Shown piece by piece: positions 33,430 through 45,194 of a DNA stretch of 64,000 nt. The notes beneath the pieces are model-generated. The model did not search any database. It saw nothing but the letters and a program-made list of their open reading frames with translations, and was not told where the DNA came from. The stretch is taken from contig CM053802.1 in the NCBI GenBank assembly GCA_028671895.1, forward strand, positions 33,766,201-33,830,200, in the 5' to 3' direction. The stretch comes from Oenanthe sinensis. Taxonomy: Eukaryota > Streptophyta > Magnoliopsida > Apiales > Apiaceae. The first letter of the stretch is position 1. Every line of letters begins with the position of its first letter. The position numbers were made by a program, and so were the translations under genes.

Positions 33430-36330
33430 TAGGGTAAAGACTGCTAGTTCACCTTAAGTTAGGTTGAAATCACTAGTCTCATAGCCTAAAGACTACTTTG
33501 TCAAGGCTGCAGAGTATGAGAAGTGATCAGTCAAAGTTTAGTTTGTGCATGTTAAGGTTGAAGCTGTTGTTACCTTTGATAATATCTCTAACCCATCAGG
33601 ACTCAATTAAAGTTGAGTACCAAGAAGATTAATCATTTGTGATTGCAGAGTATGTTATGGAAAGCAAAAATTATGTGACTTCGTGACATTTAATGTATGA
33701 GGCATATGATTAAGATTAAAGCACTACTATCACAACTAGTTGAGAAGGCCTCCCCGACGGTAACCTTTGGAGATGACAGCAAATGATGTACAAGGGATAT
33801 GGCTATCATGAGTTAAGAACTGTCATCAGTGGAAGCATCTTTCTTGTGGAAGGACTTAAGCACTTTCTAAAGGGCACTAGGGAATTCTTTGTCAAAGGTT
33901 TTCTGGAGAAGTGTTTGATCTCAAACAAGAAGGTTGGATGCTCACTCAGCTGCGGTTGAGGAAGTTTGTTCGTAGCTGACATGGAATTTGGATGTAAAGA
34001 TGAAGTGAACTTTTCAGTAAAGCTTTATCAATGAAGAGTTAGCTATGGCAAAGGAAGCTCTCACACTTGTTAGTCTGCAAGGCAATAGATTTTCTGATAA
34101 AGATGAAATTGGTGAGAGGACTGCTTCATATGGAATTCTTTCTAGAAGGACATTTTGAAGTATGTCACATAGGGAAGTCAATGGAAACATCACACTGAAG
34201 GAAAGTCATATGCTTAGTGGTGATTGGAATTGATAACCCTAATTACAAATTGGTGATGTTTAAGCATTCAATAGACAAAATGTCACAATGGTGATTGATC
34301 AAAAAGGAAGATCAAGTTGGAAACAATTGGTAAGCTGTGAGAACTTTGAAGTCAGATAGTGGAACAGCATTTCGCGAGTGAAGTTCTAAATGAAGTCTGC
34401 ACTGAAAAAGGTACTTTGAAGCTGAAGCAATTAACACAGCATGCTGCTTTAATCAACAAGATCGTGAAAAGACATCATTTGAGTTAATGGCCAACAAGAA
34501 GCAAACACTGAAGCCCATTCGTGTGTTTGGAGGAGATTGTTATTAATTGAAGATTTATTTGAGTATCTTGGCAAGTTAAGTTAAGACTCATGGAAAAATT
34601 TTCCTCGGCTACTCATTGAAGTCAAAAGTCTTCAGGGCTTAAGTGATGTGAAAACAAAAGGTGATTAAAAGTCTGAATGTGAAGACCTACAACACCAAGC
34701 TCCCAAGCATTCAAATGAATGACTATTCTGAATATTTGACAAATTCAGATACTGATGTAGAAGCTGAGATTGCAGAAGGAATCAATGGCAATGATAATGA
34801 TTCAGATCCTTAGTGGAAATCTACTGTAGAAGGTGAAGGATCTTCAACACATCCTTGCAGCAACTCAGGGGGAGCAAACAGAAGAAGGATCTACTAGTCA
34901 TACTCAACAATGAAGATCAAAGGATTTCATTAAGAACATTTCTGTCAAGACAAAAGGTTTGAAATCAAATTCAATCCTGGAGTCTCGTTCTTAGTGATCC
35001 GGATTCTTGTGTAAAGGCTAGAAGTGCTATGCAAAGTAAATAGTTACTTTTGGGAAAGAGCAATTGTCAAGAACTAACAATTAGTATCATTAACAATTGG
35101 TAGCCTAAAGAATATTAGAAAAGCACAGATTGATCCAGATTGAGTGATTGCAATGCAAGGTGATCTCAATCAGTTCGAAGGCAGAAACTACTGAAGCTGG
35201 TACCCAGACCACTAAAGTCGAAGCTGAATCTGGTACAGTAAGGGTTCTCAGAAACTGGATGACTTTTTGGCATTGCTATGAGGGGAAAAGCCAAACTGGT
35301 TGCTACAGGACTTTAAAGCAGAAGGTATCGACGATGATGGAAACGGAATCTTTGGGACTTTCAAGATCAAGCAGTAAGCACCAGTGACAAGACTTGATCC
35401 CTTGGGACTCATCAATGGGGACCTAACAATTTTCAGGGACTCAACGATTAGGACCTATCACATGTGGAGCATTCAAGCATGAAGATCTATCAGATGAATG
35501 TGAACAAGTGCACTCCTGAATGATGAAGCTAGAAGATGAAGTTGCAGATCCATTACGATTTGTATATCATTCTCTTCGCAAGCTCTTCTATGACGGAGAT
35601 AGGGATTCAAGCAAAACGTCAAGGACATAGTATGACACTCTGACTGTTAATTACTTTAATATGATTTTACAGTAGAGTAAGTTATACACATATATCTCTC
35701 CAGAATGCAAGGCACACACAATGTTATATATGTGCTAAGTATACCATGAGTATATTATATGTGGGTCTACTAACGAAAATTTGGCAAGATATATTTTTGC
35801 TAAGTTAATGCAGAGTAGGTACAAAATGAGCATGTTGGAAGAGTTGTAATTCTTTCTGGATTATAATTAATTCGAAAGAATGATGGCAATTAAAGGAAGT
35901 CAAGGATCTTTTGAAGATGCGCAATTTGGAAGATTCTAGACCTGCCAAGACTACTTTCCAACAGACCACTAAGCTTGATCAGGGCAAATCAGGTATATGA
36001 ACTGAAGTGACAAGCTATAGAGGTATGATAAGCTCATTACTTATTCAAGTGCACAAAGACCATATATTTTATTCTCGATATGCCTATGTGGAAGTTTCCA
36101 AGTGGAAATTAGAGAATCTTATCTTATAGCTAAGTTATGAATTGTTAAACATCTTAGGGGATCACCAATTCTTGGAATCTGGGACCCTTAAGATAATAGG
36201 TTTAACCTAATTGGCTATATAGATATAGATAATGCAGGTTGTACGAAAGACAGGGAAGTCATTCCTAGAAGCTGTCAATTTCCAGCAACTCTGTTGAACT
36301 CTTCACACCACTGAAGGAACAAGCTAATGG
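33430..36330 (+). pseudogene. Scrambled pol remnant of element B
   Basis: Small pieces in correct pol order, in shifting frames. VTFGDDSK (protease, about 33760). FLVEGLKHFL (about 33840). GSLFVADMEFGCKDEVN (GAG-pre-integrase, about 33965). KLVRGLLHMEF with CHIGK (IN zinc region, about 34105-34180). A degraded stretch around the second IN Asp (about 34365-34430). CAGGGGGAG (34866-34874) at the IN-RT spacer. STNENLARY...KLMQSRYKMSML (RT after YVDD, about 35775-35850). RGMISSLL and FNLIGYIDIDNAGC (RNase H, about 36020-36250). Every catalytic block is damaged or missing. Compared directly with the translated pol of C and D. Confidence 0.78.
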
Positions 36331-38540
36331 ACATCAGGTATCATTTCTTTTAAGAGTTGTCCTTAGTCGAATAACTTGCAGATGTTTGCTAAATAACTTG
36401 ATGAATTTATTTTATCTAAGTTGGTTAGTAAACTTGGGATATTATTAATATGCATAGTTGTTGGAAATCCCATCTGCAAGGAATTCTTAAATAAGCTCAC
36501 AAGTACTAAATGTTCAATATTCAAAGACTTGTGAATTTATTTGAAATCCAGTACCTCATTTTTTTTTTTGCTATTAGTTTAATTATCTTGCTTGTAAAGT
36601 ATTATGCATAAGTAATAGTTAAATTATTTAGCATAAGTATTTAATTTATTTTGATTTGTTTAAATCATGATGATATAAAACAATTCAGTGAAATATCTGT
36701 TCCATGATTTAAGTAAATTAAAATAAATTAGAGGCATAATTATTTGTATATTAAATATTAGATAAGAATTAGTCAATGATATCTTGCTTAATTGCTTTGA
36801 TATTTTGCTCTAAGAGTCTTAAAATATTTTATTACAAGTAATTGTGATGCTTTTGATATTAGTGATGGTATTTAGAATTTCTGTTCTAAATAATTAATGC
36901 ATATTTCAAAACTCACTAATATTGGAAGATGAAGTATTTTCCAAGTTATGTGTATAAAATTCTCAATGTTTTATATACTTAGAAAATATTTCTAAAATTG
37001 ATTTTATTGCGAGGGGTTGTAAAAAGAATCACAAGTATTACTTTTTCCCTATTTAAAGGACTTGTGAATTTCTTTTCAACTATAACCTCGAGCTTACGTA
37101 TATCAATTAGTAATTGTTATGAGTACGCTTACAATGTGCAAAGTGACAATTATTAGATATGGCGTAGGAAGTTAAATGCTAATATTCAATCTAATGAATA
37201 TTTTAGTATTTAGCGAATTTATTTTATCTTATTGAAATTATGGATTGAAGCAATTCAATGGTTATTAGTTTCATAATCTTAATTTGATAAAATAACAGAA
37301 GCACAATTTCTTGCATCTTGAAATTATTGATAAATATCGAATAATTGGTATCAGCGTGCAATTAATTGTGATATGCTTATTGTTCTACTGAATAATTGCC
37401 ATGTATAGTTTTTATAAATGCATGTGATTGGCAATTGCTTAGTACAGCATAAGTATTTAATTTATTTTGGTTTATTTAAATCATGATGATATAAAACAAT
37501 TCAATGAAATATCTGTTCCATGATTTAAGTAAATTAAAATAAATTCGCAGCATAATTATTTGTAGTACAAGTATTATCTTTTGTTACTTTGTGATAACTG
37601 AATAATATTTTATTGCAAAATAATTGTGATATATTTAGTTTTTTTTCTTTGACTGGTTTATGATCCTGAATGTATTTAAAAGAAATTTTTTGTCTATTTC
37701 TTTTTCAAAGTGTTTTATTCAAAGATACATTCATTTTTTCTATCAGTTTTAATTAAGAAAACTTAAGAAGTCTTTTTCAAAACTTCTCTTTTGAAAAACT
37801 TTTCTTAAGGATAATCTTTCTATTCTCTCGAAACTTTATTCCTTCCCAAAAGCTTGTTTTAAATGTTTTTTCTTTAAAAGCTTTTTCTCTCTTTTAAAAA
37901 AAAAATTTGTTTCAACTTCGAGGTACCAATCACTTGTAAAATGATTTGTTTTTAACTACTTGTTTCAGTGTATGTTTCACATTGATTCATAGTACCAAAA
38001 CAGTGATTGTTGCTTTGAAGGCCTAGTACTGTAATGTTAAGCATACATTCAACCCCAATTGTCATGTTTTGATTTTAAGTCGGGGACATTATCAGGCAGA
38101 CGAAAATGATGTAAATCATAATTGAATTATGAGTCGGAAAATCATTCTCTTCTATCTGATAAGGATGTTTTGCAAAACTGTTTTCAAAACATACAGTGCT
38201 TAGGTTTAATGGAAAAGAGTCATTTTATTGAGATACAATTTGGTAGAAGAGTTGAATTCCTTATTTGTTATAAATTCCCGCATGTTATTATGAGAAATTT
38301 GCCTTATAAGAAATTCATAGTGATAGAATTTTTCTCTGATACTCCCGCGTTTTATTATGGGATAAGTATCTTAAAGAAAATTTTTATTAGTGTCATGCTC
38401 TTAAATGATTAATTTTTTTTCGATCTGACAAAACTCTTTTATTAAAAGTGCTTTAATGCAATCCCTTTACCATTCCTCTTTATATTTTTATTTTCTCATT
38501 GAGATGAAAAATATATTTTGGAATGTTAAAGTGATTATCT
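36331..38540. other. AT-rich non-coding interior of element B
   Basis: No gene. Direct repeats of a phrase around TTTAAATCATGATGATATAA occur near 36660 and 37478. Colinear with A 8400-10080. Confidence 0.6.
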
Positions 38541-39757
38541 TTTTATCTTATTTAAATTGATTTTATCTGTTTAGCCCCCAGTGGCTATAGTAGCTGGCCA
38601 AGAGGTTGAAAACCCATCAATCTCTGACCCAGGCCTTAATACCAAACACTCATTTCATCCACTTCCATATATTAACCCTTGGAGTTATAAGGAACATATG
38701 TTTGTTAGAGGTTGATAAGGGAGAAATAAGGATGAAGTCGGAAGTGCACCCACAGCTCTACCTCCAGCGAAGTAAAGAAGTATATAAACTGAGGTATCTG
38801 TAAGCTCATCTGTATTTTCTCAAAAAGATGCAGAGCTGAAAAGGCAATAAAACTGTCTCTGGAATCATTCTCTCAACAGGGTGAGTCCATTGAAATTCGC
38901 TCGTCAGCCAGAGCATCTTGTAATGAGTCAAGCACACCACTGGCATTCACGCTGATGGTAAGCCTAAACAGATATATTTTAGGGACACATTGCAAGACGT
39001 GCACAGTATGAGGTATAGGCATGTTAACAAAACACCCGTCATTGGGTTACGAGGGAAACGTAGACTCTAATTTGCCATTCATTACATTGTCTACTACGTC
39101 ACCCCTCTTGGAAGGAACATTTCCAGATCCTGAAAAGGAATGTCCACCTCCCATTTACGGAGAAGGTGTGAGGCAACTCCTTGATAGAACAAGGCAGGAT
39201 TCCCAAAAAGATTTTAAAATCTTGGGATAACCCATCTCAAAGAGGTGAGGCTCCACTAGACAGTGATTTAGCAATTGCTATTGAGTCTGGTGTGGGACAG
39301 TGCTTATGCATGAAAGATCAAAAATACCTCTACGAGGCAATTCTCCACTCGATAGTGATTCAGTTTATATTGATGAATCAGGTGATGAGAATATGAATGA
39401 ATTGACGGATTTCACTTGCAGGTACAGAAGGCTATATCTTGGAATGCAGAGTGAAAGTGAGAGAGAGAAACACTTAAGTGAAAGTGAGGGAGAGATACAC
39501 TTGAGTGAGAGATAGGGAGAGAAAGAGTAAAACACTTCTAAGTGCTCGACACTTAAGTGTAAACACCAACAGAACGAAGTATAAGTGAGGAAACCATAAG
39601 CCAAACACTTACCCTTGCTACTTGCTACTTCTGGAAGAAAAGTTACTATTTTTTCCCGATCAACGACAGACGAGAACCTTCTTTGGGAGACAAACCATCT
39701 AAAAGAGGACCTAACAATTGGTATCTTCTAAAGTGGGCCATTGGAGGATTCCTCAAC
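38541..39757 (+). other. Interior block shared with element A; contains an LTR/PBS-like junction
   Basis: Matches A 10083-11700. Short open frames (39021-39230, 39300-39515) include the repeated ESEREKHLSESEGEIHLSE, encoded by a purine-rich tract that A also carries at about 11450-11510. At 39707-39725 a 19-bp copy of the LTR-end plus primer-site junction occurs (GGACCTAACAATTGGTATC). No product can be assigned. Confidence 0.5.
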
Positions 39758-40455
39758 TAAGGGGGAGAATTTATAATGTTATAGTTATAACAAGAAAAAG
39801 GATAAAGAGGGAGAAGTTATAATGTTATAGCTATAACAAGAAAAAGAAGAAGTTAATAAGTCTTATCTTCGTATCCTTCGGAAGAGTTAATATCCTTAGG
39901 TTTCGTATCCTGAATCCTGGAGATCCTTGGAAAAAGGGGTTCGTATCCTTGGGAGCAGTTAATATCCTTAGGGGGAGATTTTCGACACGAAAAAGAAAAT
40001 CTTATCTTCTGATCCTGAGGGGAAACAACTGATATATGGGAGAATCAAGAAGCTGTATTCTATTCTTGGAAGAACAGAAATGACTATTCCATTGATTTTC
40101 TAAAGGGAGAAGAAGAATAAGAAGGAGAATCACATTCGTAGGGGGAGAACATTATTTGAGCTATGTTCAGTATTGGTTGAAGACATACCCAGGAATTGAT
40201 TCTTATGAAGCTATGTTCATGATAATTTCCTTAAGTTCAAACTGAAGGATTTTGAAACGGAGAAAGCTCGAACAGACAGAAATGAAGATGATACAATTTG
40301 AATATCAGTTCAGCGTCAGAGGAACAAGCATCTTTCGTTTCAGTCACCAGTAGCATTATTTATAAGTCTCGGACATTCTTTTTCTAGTTGTTAGTTGAGT
40401 TATCCTCCCTAGGTTATTTGTTTGCTAAAAGTTTAACAATCAAATAGGGGGAGAT
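39758..40455 (+). other. Polypurine-tract cluster before the 3' LTR of B
   Basis: TAGGGGGAGA or TAAGGGGGAG near 39758, 39968 and 40138, and the terminal tract AAATAGGGGGAGAT at 40442-40455. Same arrangement as in A. Confidence 0.8.
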
Positions 40456-41956
40456 TGTTGGAAATTACGAAGCTGTATAAATAGTAATCGTGATAACTCA
40501 ACACTAGAACAGGACAAGTAAATAATACTACGATTACACAGAAATCAGCAAGACATGAAGTCAAGGCAAATACAGTGAATCAAGACATTAGAAGATGTTT
40601 TGAAGTCTACTACAGGTCACTGAAAGAAGTTCATTTATATGTTCATGCCTCAGTGAAGAATAATGTTTAAAGACTTTCAGGGTTTCAGAAGTGTTGAAGA
40701 TTCAGTACAGCAGTGCCACTAAAAGATTTCAGTGTAACAGCATTGATTGAAGATAGACAGTGTTTGAAGCATAGGAATCTAGAAGAATTGAAGACATGGT
40801 AAAGACAAAGGTTAAAGAAGACAGCTACAGTCTTGAAGTTATACTCACTGACAATCAGTGATGAACAGAGAATGAAGTATTCAAGATTGTAGTAGTAATG
40901 AAGACGTTGTCGAAGTACCAGAAAAGATTCTAGTGAAGTTACATTGTTTATTGACAGTTAATGTTCGAACCACTTATTGGGAAGCCACATTACCAATTGA
41001 ACATGGTAATCTATTCAGAAGTAAGAACCCTATCAAGACTAGTCACTTATGAACCAGACCCTTGCATCAAGTGTCAGGACATTGATAGCAAGTTTATGTC
41101 AGTAGTAGAGATCCATATTCAAGAGCTTGTTGAAGAATATTGAAGAAGCTAGGGAAATTTGCTCATAAAGGTTAATCCACAATTAGTCACTAAAGAAGGT
41201 CAACATTGGATGAGTGCATATTTGCTGAGGCAAATGTCGATCCACAGCAGATCTAGATGCGGGTCGAGATTTACAATTGAAGTAAAACATTGCAAGGCAA
41301 ATCTCTGTCCACGGCGGATCGAGATCGAGATTCTCACAGATCGAGATCGAGATTTTCACAGATCGAGATCGAGATTCTCATAGATCGAGATCGAGATTTT
41401 CACAGATCGAGATCGAGATTTTCACAGATCGAGATCGAGATCGAGATTGTCAACCAAGATCGAGATCGAGATGGGTCCAGGCCTAGATCGAGATGCGGGT
41501 CGATATGTAGCATTTAATGTTCAAGGGACAAGTGGCTTATTGTGAACGGTTGATCCAGAGTGGTTGGAAAGTACTTTTTGTTGACGAGTCCTGATTGGGC
41601 CACGTACACAAAAAGGACAAGATCAAGACTACACGACATTATAAAAGCAGCACTTTGTTTTATTTGTAATAAGACTGGAAGTCCATCTCTGTATTGTAAC
41701 GATAATTTTAAAGAGAGAGCATTTACTGTAAAACAGAAGTGAGAGAGAAGATCAGTTGAATCAAGCTTCAATTATTGTATTTATTGTTCAACTGATCCTG
41801 ATACTTTTATGAATGTTGTAGCAAATCCTTCAATGAATATAAAGTTATATTCTTGAAATTCTGTGTCATCATTTACTACATGCATATTTGTATATTCTCT
41901 CATTACTCTGAAAAAGTTGTATTCACCCCCCCTCTACAACACATTTGGACCTAACA
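40456..41956 (+). repeat. Element B 3' LTR
   Basis: 1501 bp, partner of 29878-31378 at a constant offset of 10,578 with no indel. Holds the 51-bp island at 41034-41084. Confidence 0.95.
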
Positions 41957-42174
41957 GTTGGATTTGCTTTACCACCCTGAATCTCTAATGTTGAGTAAAC
42001 AGCTTGAAGGGCTTCAACATTCAGGATGGGAGAGGTGGTTAAGGCATGACTTATTATGGATGTGTTGTTGAGAGACTCAATCCAGAACTGGTAGTGAATG
42101 AATCTACCAGTTGCTCGATCAGCAGAGAGATTAACAAAGTTGGTTTTGGGAATAGTGAAATTTGGGTTGGCCAT
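41957..42174 (-). pseudogene. Extra ORF of element C, N-terminal part
   Basis: Starts MANPNFTIPKTNFVNLSAD at 42174 in a good plant start context (CAAATGGCC), about 72 codons to the element B junction, ending QGGKANP. The frame continues at 29877 on the other side of B, where the sequence goes on with SFTISGAKYEVSLQ. The segment FIHYQFWIESLNNTSIISHAL plus the start of the next block looks like one globular N-terminal domain. An open frame reaches 42240, but the ATG at 42174 is preferred for its context. Inactivated by B. Confidence 0.8.
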
Positions 42175-42899
42175 TTGAGATTTGTGTTTGAGAAGAGAAA
42201 TGTTTTGTAAAGATTTTGCAATGAAAATTTTAGAGAACAAGTTCTAAATTTAAACACAAAAAAAACGTACACGAACCCCACTAATTACCCACGTAATAAA
42301 ACTCCCCACTAATGACCACTTAACTCCCCACTAATGATCACTTAACTCCCACTAATGATTGACGGTTTAGCTTTAGGAAATTAAAGTGAACAGACATTTT
42401 GTTTTGTAAAGATGCGAGTATCTCGGAAAACCACAAAACAGGGCGGTTACTTGGTACTTTATGGATTGATCAGTAACACACACAACTATGCCACTTGAAA
42501 AAAAATGAAAAACACGAAGACACGAAATCAAAAAAAACAAACTCACTCGAATATCAGGAGAACTGAACAACGATTTGCAAGAACACTAATGTTAAGAGAT
42601 GACGTAGAATATGCGCAAAAAGTTCAACAGTTTACTTTAAACAGAATTTTGGCAGAGTTTTGTTTTACTGATTAATATTTTCAAGTAACAGTTAGTGATT
42701 TTTGTTTAAGAAAATCACAAGAAAAACTTGGTGTTATGGCAGGGAAGAGGATGCTGTGAATGTATGTATATGCATGTATATTTGCTTCAGCTTTTTGAAC
42801 TAGTGAGAGAGAGAAGGTTAATAGAAATAATGAACAGACTATATAATGCTATATTATATACTTGCACGCCTAAAAAGAAAGTAACTGAAGAGACAAGTC
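42175..42899. other. Spacer upstream of the extra ORF (element C)
   Basis: Non-coding. Near 42295-42360 a CCCCACTAATGA phrase is repeated three times. Presumably holds whatever signal is used to express the extra ORF; no promoter is obvious. Confidence 0.45.
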
Positions 42900-43170
42900 A
42901 CATCTCGATCTCGAGATCCGCATCTCGATCTTCATCTCAAAGTCGATCTTGATGTCGATCTTGATCTGCATCTCGATCTACATCTTGATGTCGATCTTGA
43001 TGTCGATCTCGATCAGCATCTCGATCTACATCTCGATGTCGATCTCGATCCGCATCTCGATCTACATCTCGATGTCGATCTCGATGTGGATAGATCGAGA
43101 TGTACCTTAACAGTTTTTTAAGCAATTTTCCCAAGTCAATCTCGATCTCGATCCAGAACCAGATCGAGAT
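42900..43170 (-). repeat. CTCGATCT/GATGTCGATCT array after pol in element C
   Basis: About 25 close variants of ATCTCGATCT, ATGTCGATCT and ATCTACATCTCGATC. The same motif family as the C LTR array, here in the spacer between pol and the extra ORF. Confidence 0.9.
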
Positions 43171-43324
43171 TTGCCTTAGAAACTTACAATTTTGAAATGA
43201 CAGGGAATTTAGCAAATAAATCATGCATTACAAAATTAAGTCTAGCATTAAATCCTATCACATTATTAGACATTAATCATATGGATACACAGATCATCAT
43301 AAGATTAATGTCATGAAACTTTCT

Positions 43325-43340
43325 AACTTCCCCTTATGAC
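43325..43340 (-). other. Internal polypurine-like tract after pol (element C)
   Basis: Minus strand CATAAGGGGAAGTTAG, about 100 bp after the pol stop. A weaker version of the terminal tract, placed where Sireviruses with an extra ORF often carry an additional one. Confidence 0.45.
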
Positions 43341-43446
43341 ATGCAATACATACATTTTTGAAGTTAAGTACACATTATTAATTATGAATATTCATGAACA
43401 ACAATAATATGTACACAAACTGAATTATAACAGATAGGTAGCAAAA

Positions 43447-45194
43447 CTAACAGGTGTTAAGCATCCCCAATTCACCAACCAATCTAGAAAATGTTGATTC
43501 GTCTAGAGGTTTAGTGAATATATCTGCTATTTGACGTTCAGTAGACACAAAATGCAACGCTACAGTTCCATTTTCTACATGCTCTCTAATAAAATGATAC
43601 CTTATATCAATATGCTTAGTCCTTGAGTGATCCACAGGATTGTTGGTCATTGCAATAGCACTTGTGTTGTCACACATGATAGGAATCTTAGATACTTCCA
43701 CACCGTAGTCCTTGAGTTAGTTCTTCATCCACAGTATCTGGGCCACACAGCTTCCAGCAGCAATATATTCTGCTTCAGCTGTCGAAGTAGATACTGTATG
43801 TTGTTTCTTGTTTTGCCAAGACATCAACCTTCTTCCAAGAAACTGACAGCTTCCTGAAGTGCTCTTCCTATCTATTCTACAACCTGCATAATCTGAATCC
43901 GAATAGCCAACAAGATTAAACCCTGTATCTCTTGGGTACCAAATCCCAAGATTTGATGTTCCCTTGAGATACCTAAAAATACGCTTTATGGCTATAAGAT
44001 GTGACTCTTTAGGATCCGCTTGGAACCTTGCACATAAGCATGTAGAGAACATAATATCAAGTCTCTAGTAGTTAAATACAAAAGAGAGTCGATCATACCT
44101 CGATAGCTTGAGATGTCTACAGGTTTTCCCGCTTTATCCTCGTCAAGCTTCGTGGCTGTTGCCATAGGAGTCTTAGCTTGTGATACATCTTCGAGACCAT
44201 ACTTCTTTAATAGATCATGAATGTACTTGGTCTGGCAGATAAATATCCCGTCCTTCTTCTGACTAACTTGAATACCGAGAAAGAACGTCAGCTCTCCCAT
44301 CATGCTCATCTCATACTTTGATTGCATTAACTTTGCAAATTTAGCACACAGCTTCTCATTTGCAGACCCAAAGATAATGTCATCCACATATACTTGCACC
44401 ATTATTAGATCATCTTTGCATTTCTTGTAGAAAAGCGTCTTGTCGATTACTCCTCTGGTGAAACCACTTTCTAGTAAGAAGTCTGACAGAGTTTCATACC
44501 ACTTCCGCGGAGACTGCTTAAGGCTATATACTGATTTGAAGATGCGATAAACATAATCACAGTATTTGCTGTCGACAAACCCAGGAGGTTGATCAACATA
44601 CACTTCTTCATCCAGTTCACCGTTTAAGAATGCACTCTTGACATCCATCTGATAGACTTTAAAACCATGATGCGCTGCGAATGCTAAGAACATCCTTATG
44701 GCCTCTAGCCTTGCTACTGGTGCGTAGGTTTCATCATAATAAATTCCTTCTCTTTGAGTATACCCCTTAGCAACCAGGTGAGCTTTATTTCGTGTTACAA
44801 GTCCGTTTTCATCCAGCTTGTTTCTGAATACCCATTTTGTTCCAACAACAGATCTATTCTTTGGTCTGGGTACCAGCTTCCACACCTTCTGCCTTTCAAA
44901 CTGATTGAGTTCTTCTTGTATAACGATCACCCAATCAGTGTCATCTAGGGCTTCTTCCACCACTTTAGGTTCCAATTGAGAAAGGAACACTGAGTATAGA
45001 CATTCATTCTCAGTGGCAATTTCAGCTCTAGCTTTTCCTCTAGTAGTCACTCCGGCATCTGGATCACCAATAATTAGCTCAAACGGATGGTCCTTGCTCC
45101 AAGTACGATCCCTAGCAAATGTTCTTGATGACTCAGCTTGATCTTGTAAGTGAAGGTGACTTAGTCTAGAAGCACTTCCACTAGCTTCTCCTTA
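43447..45194 (-). pseudogene. Element C reverse transcriptase and RNase H
   Basis: Follows the PR-IN part in the same frame after a single TAA (45192-45194). RT: WVFRNKLDENG, YDETYAPVARLEAIR, the first Asp in QMDVKSAFLNGELDEEVY, and the catalytic YVDDIIFGS (near 44385). A frameshift near 44060 lies just before MFSTCLCARFQADP. RNase H: GYSDSDYAGCRIDRKSTSG, AEAEYIAAGS, a stop TAA at 43717-43719 after ILWMKN, then CDNTSAI, TKHIDIRYHFIREHV and the end at 43447. The rest is well preserved and of SIRE type. It would make element cDNA; three breaks prevent full-length product. Downstream lie the motif array and the extra ORF. Confidence 0.92.

Larger units (their letters stand above)
29878..41956 (+). 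mobile_element. Non-autonomous Sirevirus-like copia element B
   Basis: Complete element of 12,079 bp: 1501-bp LTRs at 29878-31378 and 40456-41956, target GTTGG at 29873-29877 and 41957-41961, primer site 31381-31392 and terminal purine tract up to 40455. LTRs differ at about 12 positions (under 1 percent). The interior keeps recognisable but scrambled gag, PR, IN, RT and RNase H pieces with no long ORF. Much of its LTR is nearly identical to that of C, while the interior resembles A. Inserted in the extra ORF of C in the opposite orientation. Confidence 0.94.
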
